64,000 nt of DNA from NCBI RefSeq assembly GCF_036346105.1, contig NZ_CP107811.1:434001-498000 (forward strand), given 5' to 3'. The notes under the pieces were generated by a model. That model saw nothing but the letters and a program-made list of their open reading frames with translations. It ran no database searches and was not told where the DNA came from. Shown piece after piece: positions 17,213 to 25,955 of the stretch; within the stretch, counting starts at the first letter, position 1; the number at the start of each line of letters is the position of its first letter. The stretch comes from Streptomyces sp. NBC_00539. GTDB lineage: Bacteria; Actinomycetota; Actinomycetes; Streptomycetales; Streptomycetaceae. The translations under genes were made by a program, and so were the position numbers.

Positions 17213-18214
17213 CGCGGCCATCGCGCGGGCCGCGGCGAGCAGCGACTCGGCGGCCGAGGTCCGGGCGTACAGCACGCAACGGCCCGCCCGGTGGGCGCTG
17301 ACCAGCCCGGCGTCGCGCAGGGCGGTCAGGTACTGGGACACCCCCGCTGCCGAGAGCCCCGAGCGGCGGGCGAGCTCGGTCGTGGAAGCGGGCTGGTCCA
17401 GTTCGGTCAGCAGCAGGGTGCGGGACCGGCCGAGTACGGCGGCCAGGGCTCCCGTCCCGGCAGCCGGGCGGGGCTCCCACAGGGAGCCGGTACCGCGGGC
17501 CGGGTAGGCCAGCTGCGGGGGTTCCGGCGGCGTCAGCCGGGTGAAGGGGACCGGTCCCGTGAAGACCGAGGGGATCAGCAGCAGCCCGGCGCCCGCCTCC
17601 GTACGGGACAGGGGGCGGCCGCGCCGGTCCAGGCGGAGCGCACGGTCATCCCAACTGACGGCAGGGTGCAGATCGTTGAGGAGCCGGCCCGCGCCGTGCT
17701 CGGCGGCCTGCCGGGCCCGGTGGCGGACGTCGGCGTCGAGCACGGCCCGAAGTCGTGCCCAGTACGGTGCCAGGGCCAGCTCCCAATAGGCCTCGATCTC
17801 GTCCGTGACCCGGCCGATCAGGCCTTCCGGGTCCGCGTACAGGGCCTCTGCCCGGGGGCCCGGCCGGACCTGCTCGCGGCGCAGCCGGTCGAGGTCCCGG
17901 CGTATGCGCGCGGCCGGAACGGACCGGATCCCGGCGAGCTCCTGCGCGAGGGTGGGGGCGGCGGAGGGGGGCGCCGGGTTGAGGAAGTCGGGGACGTAGC
18001 CGGCGGGGGGTACCAGTTCGGCGAGCCAGCCCCGGTCGAGCCGGGCGGCGACCAGCCGGGGCCCCACCTCCTCGGCCCACCGCCGGTGCACGGCGTGGGC
18101 GCGGGCCCGGCCGGAGCACAGCAGCCGCAGGCTGGGCCCCACTTCCCACATCGGGGAGACGGCGAAGCGCACCCGGGCCAGATCGCCCACCGAGAAGGCC
18201 AGTTCCGCCGACAC
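17192..18214 (-). CDS. ArsR-like winged-helix regulator with N-terminal DUF5937-type region
   Basis: 340 aa from GTG at 18214 (GGAG 8 nt upstream). Residues about 1-180 match the DUF5937 pattern of Streptomyces regulators (FSVGDLARVRFAVSPMWE at the start). The C-terminal about 75 residues are a winged HTH: LGRSRTLLLTELDQPASTTE, SGLSAAGVSQYLTALRDAGL, ending in a wing with YARTS. Such proteins are ArsR/SmtB-like but without visible metal ligands. A longer frame reaches 18334, but the extra codons lie over three 12-bp direct repeats that look like operator sites. Probably a local or self regulator; target unknown. Confidence 0.75.
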   Translation of the reverse strand: MSAELAFSVGDLARVRFAVSPMWEVGPSLRLLCSGRARAHAVHRRWAEEVGPRLVAARLDRGWLAELVPPAGYVPDFLNPAPPSAAPTLAQELAGIRSVPAARIRRDLDRLRREQVRPGPRAEALYADPEGLIGRVTDEIEAYWELALAPYWARLRAVLDADVRHRARQAAEHGAGRLLNDLHPAVSWDDRALRLDRRGRPLSRTEAGAGLLLIPSVFTGPVPFTRLTPPEPPQLAYPARGTGSLWEPRPAAGTGALAAVLGRSRTLLLTELDQPASTTELARRSGLSAAGVSQYLTALRDAGLVSAHRAGRCVLYARTSAAESLLAAARAMAASGRERR

Positions 18215-18238
18215 GACCGCCGCTCCGTGGATTCCCGC

Positions 18239-18272
18239 ATGCCCGGACGTATGCCCGGACCAATGTCCGGAC
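18239..18272. repeat. three 12-bp-period direct repeats upstream of the DUF5937 regulator
   Basis: ATGCCCGGAC at 18239-18248 and 18251-18260 and ATGTCCGGAC at 18263-18272 recur with an exact 12-bp period, 25-58 bp upstream of the preferred start codon of the regulator. They are candidate operator half-sites. If the longer start at 18334 were used they would instead encode repeated SGHx tetrapeptides. Confidence 0.5.
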
Positions 18273-18470
18273 AGCCTATCCGGCGGTTCCGTCGCGGTCG
18301 TGACCGCTCGGCCCGCGGCGCTTGCCGCCGTCACTCAGAGTCACGACCTGGAGCGCCGTCGTCACACGACGGCGGAAAAAGATGGGGACGGTGGTGTCGA
18401 GAACCCGTGGCCGGCTCCGTCCCCGCTGTGAACGCGACCACAATGGGTCGCACCAGCGAGGAGGAACACG

Positions 18471-18878
18471 ATGGCCAAGTACCTGCTGCTCAAGCACTAC
18501 CGCGGCGCCCCGGCCCCGGCCAACGACGTGCCGATGGAGAAGTGGACGCCGGAGGAGATCTCGGCCCACGTGCAGTACATGAACGACTTCGCGGCCCGCC
18601 TCGAACAGACCGGCGAATTCGTCGACGGCCAGGCGCTCTCCCCTGAGGGAACGTTCGTCCGGTACGACGGCGAGGGACGCCCGCCGGTCACCGACGGCCC
18701 GTTCGCCGAGACCAAGGACCTGATCGCCGGCTGGATGGTGATCGACGTCGACAGCTACGAGCGCGCCGTCGAGCTGGCCGGGGAGCTGTCGGCCGCCCCG
18801 GGGGCGGGCGGCGAACCGATCCACGAGTGGCTGGAGCTGCGCCCGTTCCTGGGCTCGCACTGCACCATCACGGAGTGA
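18471..18878 (+). CDS. YCII-domain (DGPF) protein, partner of an ECF42 sigma factor
   Basis: 135 aa, one YCII-related ferredoxin-like domain: MAKYLLLKHYR strand, a helix around WTPEEISAHVQYMNDF, and the diagnostic DGPFAETKDLIAGW near residue 76. The start has a near-perfect AGGAGG 6 nt upstream. The next gene, 7 nt downstream, is an ECF42-type sigma factor; DGPF proteins are the hallmark neighbours of that sigma group. The biochemical role is unknown; a sensing role or an anti-sigma-like link is suggested in the literature only by co-occurrence. Confidence 0.88.
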   Translation: MAKYLLLKHYRGAPAPANDVPMEKWTPEEISAHVQYMNDFAARLEQTGEFVDGQALSPEGTFVRYDGEGRPPVTDGPFAETKDLIAGWMVIDVDSYERAVELAGELSAAPGAGGEPIHEWLELRPFLGSHCTITE

Positions 18879-18885
18879 CTCATCG

Positions 18886-20031
18886 ATGCACGAGGCACTG
18901 ATCCGGAGCCTCACGCCGGGCGTGCTCGCCGTCCTCGTCCGCCGCGGAGCCGACTTCGCTGCGGCCGAGGACGCCGTACAGGAGGCGCTGCTCGAAGCGG
19001 TCCGCGTCTGGCCGGCCGACCCTCCGCGGGATGCGAAGGGCTGGCTGGTCACCGTGGCCTGGCGCAAGTTCCTCGACGCCACCCGCTCGGATGCCGCCCG
19101 CCGCCGGCGTGAGGACCTCGTCGGCGAGGAGCCGGCCCCCGGGCCCGCGCCGGCAGTGGACGACACGCTCCGGCTGTACTTCCTGTGCGCCCACCCCTCG
19201 CTGACGCCGTCGTCCGCCGTCGCGCTCACCCTGCGCGCCGTCGGCGGCCTCACCACCCGCCAGATCGCCCGGGCCTACCTGGTGCCCGAGGCGACCATGG
19301 CGCAACGCATCAGCCGCGCCAAGCGCACCGTCTCCGGCGTGCGGTTCGACCAGCCGGGCGACGTGGCCACCGTCCTGCGCGTCCTCTACCTGGTCTTCAA
19401 CGAGGGCTACTCCGGCGACGTGGACCTCGCCGCCGAGGCCATCCGGCTCACCCGGCAGCTGACGGCCTCGATCGACCACCCGGAGGGAGCCGGACTGCTC
19501 GCCCTCATGCTGCTCCACCACGCCCGGCGTGCCGCCCGGACCGCGCCGGACGGCAGCCTGGTGCCGCTCGCCGAGCAGGATCGCGGCCGGTGGGACACCG
19601 CACTGATCGCCGAGGGCGTCGGGATCCTCCAGGCGGCCCTGGCCCGCGACCGGCTGGGCGAGTTCCAGGCCCAGGCCGCCATCGCCGCACTCCACGCCGA
19701 CGCGCCCACGGCCGGGGAGACGGACTGGGTACAGATCGTCGAGTGGTACGACGAGCTCACGCGCCTGACCGACAGCCCGGTCGTCCGGCTCAACCGCGCG
19801 GTCGCCGTCGGGGAGGCCGACGGACCGCGCGCCGGCCTGGCGGCGCTCGCGGAGCTGGACGCCTCCCTGCCCCGCCACACCGCGGTGGCGGCGTACCTCC
19901 ACGAGCGCGACGGCGACCTGGCGACAGCGGCGCGGCTGTACGCCGAGGCGGCCCACAAGGCACCCGACCTCGCCGAGCGCGACCACCTGACGCGCCAGGC
20001 CGCCCGGCTCAACGCCCGCCGCTCCCCCTGA
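18886..20031 (+). CDS. ECF42-type RNA polymerase sigma factor (DUF6596)
   Basis: 381 aa, much longer than a plain ECF factor. Residues about 10-75 are sigma region 2 (DFAAAEDAVQEALLEAVRVWP), about 105-165 region 4 (TLRAVGGLTTRQIARAYLVPEATMAQRISRAKR), and about 175-375 the C-terminal TPR-like helical domain that characterises ECF42 (FNEGYSG, LLHHARRAAR, LNRAVAVGEADGP). The C-terminal extension is needed for activity in studied members and replaces an anti-sigma factor. Seven nucleotides separate it from the YCII gene, so the two form one operon. The inducing signal is unknown. Confidence 0.9.
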   Translation: MHEALIRSLTPGVLAVLVRRGADFAAAEDAVQEALLEAVRVWPADPPRDAKGWLVTVAWRKFLDATRSDAARRRREDLVGEEPAPGPAPAVDDTLRLYFLCAHPSLTPSSAVALTLRAVGGLTTRQIARAYLVPEATMAQRISRAKRTVSGVRFDQPGDVATVLRVLYLVFNEGYSGDVDLAAEAIRLTRQLTASIDHPEGAGLLALMLLHHARRAARTAPDGSLVPLAEQDRGRWDTALIAEGVGILQAALARDRLGEFQAQAAIAALHADAPTAGETDWVQIVEWYDELTRLTDSPVVRLNRAVAVGEADGPRAGLAALAELDASLPRHTAVAAYLHERDGDLATAARLYAEAAHKAPDLAERDHLTRQAARLNARRSP

Positions 20032-20067
20032 CGGGGCACGCCCGCCCTTTCCCCGGACCGGGGGCCC

Positions 20068-20529
20068 TCACGATCGGACCGTACGTGCCCGGCCGGTGGA
20101 TTCCACTACCGTGGTCAGGAAGCGGCGCACCGTCTCCAACTCGTCCGTGCCGAAGCCCTCCGCGGCCGCCACCACCTCGCCGATCACCGGGCCGAAGAAG
20201 GCCCACCCGAGCTCCGTGGCCTTCTCCTCCACCTCCAGGAGAACCCGCCGCCGGTCGGCCGTGTCCCTGCTGCGCCGCACCAGGCCGAGCCGCTCCAGCC
20301 GGTCCACCAGTGCGGTGGTTCCGGCGGAGTTCAGGGAGAGTTGCCCGCCGAGCCATCCCGGTGTGGCGCGAGTACCGGCCCGTGCCGCGTCCAGCAGGTG
20401 GATCAGCGCGCGCACATCGGTGGGGTGCAGCCCGTGGCGCACGGCGAAGTCGGCGCCGAGCAGGTCGAACTCCACGGTGACCGCGCGCAGCAGGTGAACC
20501 AACCGCATCGCCGGGCTCTGATCGTCCAT
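20068..20529 (-). CDS. MarR-family transcriptional regulator
   Basis: 153 aa. Winged helix-turn-helix: HPTDVRALIHLLDA, GQLSLNSAGTTALVDRLERLGLV (recognition helix) and the wing RSRDTADRRRVLLEV (DxRxR motif near residue 95). Start ATG at 20529 has GAGGGAG 5 nt upstream; the longer frame crosses the operator region. It is divergent from an alpha/beta-hydrolase gene, and two overlapping inverted repeats fill the 62-bp gap, so it likely represses both. The effector may be a substrate of that hydrolase. Confidence 0.88.
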   Translation of the reverse strand: MDDQSPAMRLVHLLRAVTVEFDLLGADFAVRHGLHPTDVRALIHLLDAARAGTRATPGWLGGQLSLNSAGTTALVDRLERLGLVRRSRDTADRRRVLLEVEEKATELGWAFFGPVIGEVVAAAEGFGTDELETVRRFLTTVVESTGRARTVRS

Positions 20530-20553
20530 GCACGCTCCCTCGAACCCTTGCAT

Positions 20554-20588
20554 AATATCTCGCTGATCGAGATTATTGCTCAGCGAGA
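20554..20588. promoter_or_regulatory. overlapping inverted repeats, putative MarR operator
   Basis: ATCTCG (20557-20562) is inverted at CGAGAT (20568-20573) with a 5-nt spacer, within AT-rich flanks. A second perfect 9-bp pair, TCTCGCTGA (20558-20566) and TCAGCGAGA (20580-20588), overlaps it. Both lie in the short gap between divergent marR and hydrolase starts; the right arm ends 3 nt before the hydrolase ATG. Confidence 0.65.
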
Positions 20589-20591
20589 GGA

Positions 20592-21425
20592 ATGGCCGTG
20601 TCCCCGTCCGCTTTCGACCTCGCCTACGACGAGCTCCGCGCCCGCTGGCCCGAGTCCACCGAGGAGCGTGACGTCGCCACACCGTACGGGCGCACCCGCG
20701 TCCACGTGTACGGCCCTGCGGACGCGAGCCCGTTGGTGCTGCTGCCCGGCGGCTCCGCCACCGGCCTGGTCTGGTTCGCCAACGCACCGGCGCTCGGGGA
20801 GCGGTACCGCGTCCATGCGGTTGACCTCCTCGGCGACGCCGGCCGCACCGAACGCCGGGGCACACCGCTGAGGAGCGCCGACGACCTCGTGGCCTGGCTG
20901 GATGCGCTGCTGGACGGGCTCGGGCTCGCCCGCGTGCACCTGTGCGGCCACTCGTACGGTGCCTGGCTGGCCGTCAGGTACGCACTCCGCGCACCGCAGC
21001 GGGTGGAGCGCCTCGCCCTGGTCGACCCCACCCAGGTCTTCGCCGGGTTCCGCCCCGGCTACCTGCTGCGCGCGCTGCCCTCCCTGCTCCGCCCGAGCCG
21101 GACGCGCGCCCGCGCCTTCCTGGCCTGGGAGACGGGAGGCAGCCGCCCGGACGAGGCCTGGCAGCGCCTGTACGCGCTCGCGACCACCGTCCCCGGTCGC
21201 AAGCTCGTCGTCGGCGGCCGCGCCCGGCCCACGGACCTCCGCATGCCGGTCCTGGTGCTGCTCGCGGAGCACAGCCGGGCCCACCACGCCGAACGGATCG
21301 CCGGCAGGGCCCGCCGGGCGCTCGCGCGGGGCGAGGTGGCAGTGCTCCCCGGGGCCACCCACCACTCCCTGCCACTCACCGCGCCCGAGCAGCTGAACGG
21401 TCAGCTGCTGGACTTCCTGCGCTGA
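20592..21425 (+). CDS. alpha/beta-hydrolase
   Basis: 277 aa, full-length alpha/beta-hydrolase: oxyanion region LLPGGSATG near residue 53, nucleophile elbow CGHSYGAW with Ser near 120, an acid-bearing strand (VLLAEHS) near 222, and catalytic His in GATHHSLP near 256. It fits esterases and lipases of the Abhydrolase_1 group; the substrate is unknown. The gene is divergent from marR with an operator just before its start, so expression is probably ligand-induced. Its last 25 nt overlap the convergent GlxA-type regulator. Confidence 0.85.
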   Translation: MAVSPSAFDLAYDELRARWPESTEERDVATPYGRTRVHVYGPADASPLVLLPGGSATGLVWFANAPALGERYRVHAVDLLGDAGRTERRGTPLRSADDLVAWLDALLDGLGLARVHLCGHSYGAWLAVRYALRAPQRVERLALVDPTQVFAGFRPGYLLRALPSLLRPSRTRARAFLAWETGGSRPDEAWQRLYALATTVPGRKLVVGGRARPTDLRMPVLVLLAEHSRAHHAERIAGRARRALARGEVAVLPGATHHSLPLTAPEQLNGQLLDFLR

Positions 21426-22495
21426 CGGTGCGAAGCCCTACGGCTGCTTTCGTCGCCGGGGGGCCACGCGGTAGGCGGGCCAGGGGCGGCCGGCCGGCCG
21501 GGCGACGCGGAGCCCGTGCGGCGGAAGGCGGCCCGGTATGCGCTGGGGCGATGGCCCGTGTGGCGGGCGAAGAGGGCGGCGAAGGTGCCGGGGTCCTGGT
21601 AGCCGACGGCCGCGGCGACGGCGGCGACGGTGCGGTCGGTGGTTTCCAGGAGGTGGCGGGCGCGGCGGACGCGGGATGCCTGCAAGTGACCCAGCGGGCT
21701 GCGTCCGGTCTCTTGGGCGAAGCGGCGCAGCAGCGTACGCGTGCTGACCCGGAAGGCGTCCGCGAGCGCGGCGAGGTCGTACCGTTCGGCGAGGTTCTGG
21801 TCGAGCCGGCGCATGACCCGCTGGGAGAACTCCCGGCCGGGCTGCGGGAGGAGCCGCGGGTCGACGTACGGCATCTGGGAGGTCCGCGCGTCGTCGACGA
21901 GCGCGATCCGGGCGGTGGTCCGGGCCACCCGGGCGCCGTGGTGCCGGCGGATCAGCTCCAGCGCGAAGTCGTACATGGCGCTGAAGGCGGCCGTGGTCGT
22001 CACCCCCGTATCGGTGACGACCAGTTGCTCGGGCCGCACGTCGGCGTCCGGGCAGCGCCTGGCCAGTTCGCCGGCGTACAGCCACGACGTGGTGGCCCGG
22101 CGCCGGTCGAGGAGCCCTGCCTCGGCGAGCAGGAACGCGCCGACACAGAGGGAGACGACGGCGGTTCCGGCGGCGGCCTGCGCGCGGATCGCCGCGATTT
22201 CGGGGGCGAGCCGGGCGAGCCGGGCATCGAGGTCCGTGTCCGGGTGCAGTTCGAAACCGGGGACCACGAGGACGTCGACCTCGCGCACCGGACGTACGTC
22301 CAGGCTCGCGCCTCCCGAGGCGGTGACCCGGCGGCGGGGCGAGACGACGTACACCTGGCAGCCGGGTGCTTCCGGTCCGGCGACGTGCCCGGCCATCGTC
22401 AACAAGTCGGGCACGCCGAACACTTCGGAGGCGAAGCAGCCCGGGTACGCCAGGACCCCGACCCGCAGCGCGCCCGGACCGGCGCCCGTACCCAC
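21401..22495 (-). CDS. GlxA-family AraC-type regulator with DJ-1/PfpI domain
   Basis: About 364 aa from the GTG at 22495. Residues about 10-190 are a DJ-1/PfpI-like domain (LRVGVLAYPGCFASEVFG; elbow SLCVGAFLLAEAGLL with a Cys in the usual position), which in this family senses rather than cleaves. Residues about 225-320 are two AraC helix-turn-helices (LAALADAFRVSTRTLLRRFAQ and VAAAVGYQDPGTFAALFARHTG). The open frame extends to 22636, but the added residues are low-complexity Gly/Pro/Arg and would leave only 32 nt to the divergent dienelactone-hydrolase-like gene. Probably controls that neighbour. Confidence 0.82.
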   Translation of the reverse strand: MGTGAGPGALRVGVLAYPGCFASEVFGVPDLLTMAGHVAGPEAPGCQVYVVSPRRRVTASGGASLDVRPVREVDVLVVPGFELHPDTDLDARLARLAPEIAAIRAQAAAGTAVVSLCVGAFLLAEAGLLDRRRATTSWLYAGELARRCPDADVRPEQLVVTDTGVTTTAAFSAMYDFALELIRRHHGARVARTTARIALVDDARTSQMPYVDPRLLPQPGREFSQRVMRRLDQNLAERYDLAALADAFRVSTRTLLRRFAQETGRSPLGHLQASRVRRARHLLETTDRTVAAVAAAVGYQDPGTFAALFARHTGHRPSAYRAAFRRTGSASPGRPAAPGPPTAWPPGDESSRRASHRQRRKSSS

Positions 22496-22668
22496 GTCGT
22501 CCCGCGCCTGCCGCGCCACCCGCGCCACCGCTCCCGTACCCCCTGGTGTCCCCGGCCCCGAACTCCCCGACCGAATGCCGCTCGCCGCACCGCGCGTGGC
22601 GAGATTACCCCTGTGCTCGGCGATCCCGCCCCTCACCCGCGGCTGGTGACGGGACCAGGCTGGTACCC

Positions 22669-23493
22669 ATGAGCGACGATGATCCGATCACCGACTTCAC
22701 CCGCCGGACCGTGGCCGTGGAGGGGGTGGAGAAGACGGTGTACGTGGCCGGGGCCGGTCCCGCGGTCGTGGTGCTGCCCGAGATGCCGGGAATCAGTCCC
22801 GACGTCCTGCGGCTCGCGCGCTGGGTGCGCGACTGCGGCTTCACCGTCCATGTGCCCTCGCTGTTCGGGACGGACGGCGCCTTCCCCACGGTCGACGGCG
22901 GTAGGGAGGTCGTCCGCCGCGCCTGTGTCAGCGCCGAGTTCCGCGCCTTCGCCGGGGGCGGCACCAGCCCGGTGACGCTCTGGCTGCGCGGCCTGGCGCG
23001 CCGGGCCCACGCCGAGTGCGGTGGGCCCGGAGTGGGCGCGATCGGGCTGTGCTTCACCGGCAACTTCGCCCTCACCATGGCCCTGGAACCGGCTGTGATC
23101 GCCCCGGTGGTCAACCACCCGTCCCTGCCGCTCGACGACCCCGGCGCAATCGAACTCGGTGCGGCGGACGCGCGTGCGGTACGCGACCGGCTCGACCGCG
23201 ACGGACTCACCGTCCTCGCCTACCGCTTCGAGGGCGACCGCTGGTGCACGGGGCAGCGCTTCGCCGCCTACCGCGCGCTGCTCGGCGACGCCTTCGACGG
23301 GAGGGTCCTGCCCGACAGCGCCGCCCACCCGGCCCCGCCGCCCTTCTTCGCCGAGCTGGTCGGCACGCCGCACAGCGTCGTCACGGCCCACCTCGTCGAC
23401 GAGGCAGGTCACCCCACGATCCGGGCCCGCGACGAGATCCTCGCGTTCCTCACCGACCGCCTGCACCCGCACGGGAGCGGAGCGCCGGCCTGA
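22669..23493 (+). CDS. dienelactone hydrolase-family protein
   Basis: 274 aa. Alpha/beta-hydrolase of the dienelactone hydrolase type: VVVLPEMPGISPDVLRLA strand-loop near residue 34, nucleophile elbow IGLCFTGNFAL with Cys (not Ser) near 126, and a His in DEAGHPT near 246. Cys-type members hydrolyse lactones and esters in aromatic or chlorinated-compound breakdown, but no such pathway is visible here. The gene is divergent from the GlxA-like regulator, its probable controller. A 12-bp hairpin separates its end from the convergent acylase gene. Confidence 0.82.
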   Translation: MSDDDPITDFTRRTVAVEGVEKTVYVAGAGPAVVVLPEMPGISPDVLRLARWVRDCGFTVHVPSLFGTDGAFPTVDGGREVVRRACVSAEFRAFAGGGTSPVTLWLRGLARRAHAECGGPGVGAIGLCFTGNFALTMALEPAVIAPVVNHPSLPLDDPGAIELGAADARAVRDRLDRDGLTVLAYRFEGDRWCTGQRFAAYRALLGDAFDGRVLPDSAAHPAPPPFFAELVGTPHSVVTAHLVDEAGHPTIRARDEILAFLTDRLHPHGSGAPA

Positions 23494-23511
23494 TCGTCCG
23501 GGCGCGCAGCG

Positions 23512-23547
23512 GTGCGGGCCGCCGTCCGGTGAGGTGGCGGCCCGCAC
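23512..23547. terminator. bidirectional hairpin between convergent genes
   Basis: GTGCGGGCCGCC (23512-23523) pairs perfectly with 23536-23547 across a 12-nt loop. It marks the left boundary of the biosynthetic operon as well as the end of the dienelactone-hydrolase-like gene. Confidence 0.6.
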
Positions 23548-23561
23548 GGGTGGCGTCGTGG

Positions 23562-25955
23562 TCAGCGCCGCGGTCGCAGGACGAGCCCCGGACCGGTTCG
23601 GGGGGCGGCGCCCTGGAGGTCCACGGGGTAGAGCCCGCCGGCGGAATGGGTGTCCGTCTGGTCCTCGTAGTGGGGGGAAAGGGGGTGTCCGGAACTGCCG
23701 TGCCGGAGGACGTCCCTCAGGTGGGGGCCGGGTCCGGCCAGTTCGGCCACGAAGCGCCAAGGGGCGCCCTCCACGACGGCGCCTTCCCGGTCGGGGGTCA
23801 TCAGACAGACCGAATGCCCGCTTCCGCCCACGGGCGTGGTCCTGCCGCCGAAGAGGCCGGCCAGTGCCGGTACCGCCTTCGCCAGAGGATGCCGGTCCGC
23901 CAGCACGTGGACGTGCTCGTACCGCCAGAGCGCGGGCCGTGTGCCGTGCGCCCGTGAGATCCGGCCGGCTGCCTCGGTCAGCGCGCGGGACACGACGGCC
24001 GCAAGGGGTTCCAGGTCTCCGAGCCGCTCCCTGGCCTCACCGTCCAGCAGGATGTGGTCGACCTGGAGGGAGATGTCCGGCATCTTGCCGGCCAGATCGG
24101 CGCCGAGCCTGCTGGTCACCCAGTGTTCCGCCAGGACCTGCATCAGGCGGAAGAACACCAGGGGTGCCGCCTGGTCGGCCGCGTCACGGCCGTCCCAGTC
24201 CTTGAGCAGTTCGTGGCAGGCCCTGGCGAGCCGGTCCTCGGGAGGCTGCTGGTCCAGCGCTTCCAGCAGGGCCGGCAGGACACGGCGCGCGCGACCGTTG
24301 GCGGTGTCGCCCTGCCATCGAGCGCAGTCGTCGGCGGTCACCGGCCCCGCACCCAGTATCAGTTCCTCGATGCGCTCCGCCCGGTAGGGAGCCACCCAGT
24401 CGATACCTACCTGGACGGGAGCGTCGTCGGGGACGAGCTTGTGGTTGGCCGAGACGATGTACCCCTCCTCCGGGTTGACCGTTTCCGGCAGTTCATCGAA
24501 TTCCAGGAACCGCTCCCAGGACCGGGCGACTTCGCTGTATGCGCCCGGTGCGAGGCCGCTGGCCGGCCTGCGTGCGGGGACCAGTCCCGCGGTCTTGAGA
24601 GCGATGTCGCCGTCGCGGCAGGCCACCATGACGTTGAGCACCGGGACTCCGAAGCCGCGCAGCGCATCGCGGAACTCCTCGTAACCGCGCGCGCGCCACA
24701 TCAGCTGGCAGCCTTCTATCTCCGTGGACGGGGTGAGGCCGCTCCAGAAGAGCCCGTACCTGCCCGCGTCGTCATCCGCGGCCGGCGGGTCCATCTCCAC
24801 GTGCCGGACACCGCCCGCCGCCCTCACGACCACGTCGTCTCCCCCGCGTACGGAGATGGTGCTCTCGATCTCCCAGGTGCGTTCGGCGCCGCTCAGGGAG
24901 TCGAGGGTGCACAGGTCCTGGGTGTCCACCGTGGAATTGGTGATGCCCCAGGCGAGGTGCCGGTTGGCGCCCGCGATCAGGCCCGGGAGGCCCGGGACGG
25001 TCACGCCGTATCCGTCTGCGGCGTCTTCCCCGTCGGCGGTGACCTTCAGCCCCATCTGGTACCACAGGCTGGGCTGGGTGAACAGGATGTGCGGGTCGTT
25101 GGCCAGGAGCGGATGACCGGTGGCGGAGCGTTCCCCCGACACCGCCCAGGCGTTGGACCCGATGGGGTGTTCTCCGCGCAGGAGCCCCTGGAGCCAGTCA
25201 CGGGACCCGAGGGGGAGGGCGTCGACGTGTTCCGAGCGCAGGACCGCCTCGTCGGTGCTCCCCGCACGGTCCGCCGAGCCCGGCCCGGCGGGTTTCCTGA
25301 TGGTCACGGCCCCGCCGTCCGGGTACTTCGGGTGCAGGAAGGACGCGGCGCACGAGGGATGTTCGCGGGTCAGCCGGGCTCTGAACGTCTCGTTCTTGAT
25401 GTTCACCCCGAGGTCGAAGCCCAGGTGTTTGACGATCACGAGGGAATCGACCGGTGTCCAGGGCTCGGGACGGTAACGCAGCAGCATGAACTCCGGCGGA
25501 AGGCCTGCGCGCCGGCGCATCCGTCGTAGGGCGGTGTTCACGCCGCGGCTGAAGGCTTCGAGGGCGGCCCTGCGTTCCGGGCCCAGAAGTTCCTCCGAAG
25601 CCCGCGCCACCCGTTCGAGCGCCAGCTTCCTGGCCCGTACGTCATCGGGCAGTGCCACGGCGCCGAAGATCTCGGACAGCGTCCCCTTGGCCCTCCTGCG
25701 CAGTACGTCCATCTGCCACAGGCGGTCGGTGGCCTGCGCGAAGCCCGCGGCGAAATAGAGGTCCCCGTCGTTGTCCGCCTCGACCCAGGGGATGCCCCGG
25801 TGGTCCCGGCGGATGGTCGCGCCCGACACGATGCCCTCGTGCCGCTGAGTGCCGGGGCGGGGCCGGGCCCATCGGCTCGGTGCCGCGAGGATGCCGAGTG
25901 CCCGGTCGCGCAGGGAGCCGCGGAGGGAGTCGCGGAAGGATTCACGCCTGCTCAT
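23562..25955 (-). CDS. penicillin acylase-family (Ntn) amidohydrolase, last gene of the NRPS operon
   Basis: 797 aa. Ntn-hydrolase precursor of the penicillin/AHL/cephalosporin acylase type: alpha-subunit with IRRDHRGIPWVEADNDGDLYF at 48-68 and AAGFAQATDRLWQMDVLRRR; linker; then the self-cleavage site HPIG|SNAWAVSG with Ser267 as expected new N-terminal nucleophile; AWGITNSTVD for the oxyanion Asn; and SANHKLVP. Family members cleave fatty-acyl or aryl amides (penicillin acylase, AHL acylase, PvdQ). No clear signal peptide is visible, unlike PvdQ, so it may act in the cytoplasm or leave by another route. The start overlaps the exporter gene by 14 nt. Inferred role: deacylation of the lipidated peptide made by the operon, or self-protection by hydrolysis of the product. 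Confidence 0.85.
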   Translation of the reverse strand: MSRRESFRDSLRGSLRDRALGILAAPSRWARPRPGTQRHEGIVSGATIRRDHRGIPWVEADNDGDLYFAAGFAQATDRLWQMDVLRRRAKGTLSEIFGAVALPDDVRARKLALERVARASEELLGPERRAALEAFSRGVNTALRRMRRRAGLPPEFMLLRYRPEPWTPVDSLVIVKHLGFDLGVNIKNETFRARLTREHPSCAASFLHPKYPDGGAVTIRKPAGPGSADRAGSTDEAVLRSEHVDALPLGSRDWLQGLLRGEHPIGSNAWAVSGERSATGHPLLANDPHILFTQPSLWYQMGLKVTADGEDAADGYGVTVPGLPGLIAGANRHLAWGITNSTVDTQDLCTLDSLSGAERTWEIESTISVRGGDDVVVRAAGGVRHVEMDPPAADDDAGRYGLFWSGLTPSTEIEGCQLMWRARGYEEFRDALRGFGVPVLNVMVACRDGDIALKTAGLVPARRPASGLAPGAYSEVARSWERFLEFDELPETVNPEEGYIVSANHKLVPDDAPVQVGIDWVAPYRAERIEELILGAGPVTADDCARWQGDTANGRARRVLPALLEALDQQPPEDRLARACHELLKDWDGRDAADQAAPLVFFRLMQVLAEHWVTSRLGADLAGKMPDISLQVDHILLDGEARERLGDLEPLAAVVSRALTEAAGRISRAHGTRPALWRYEHVHVLADRHPLAKAVPALAGLFGGRTTPVGGSGHSVCLMTPDREGAVVEGAPWRFVAELAGPGPHLRDVLRHGSSGHPLSPHYEDQTDTHSAGGLYPVDLQGAAPRTGPGLVLRPRR

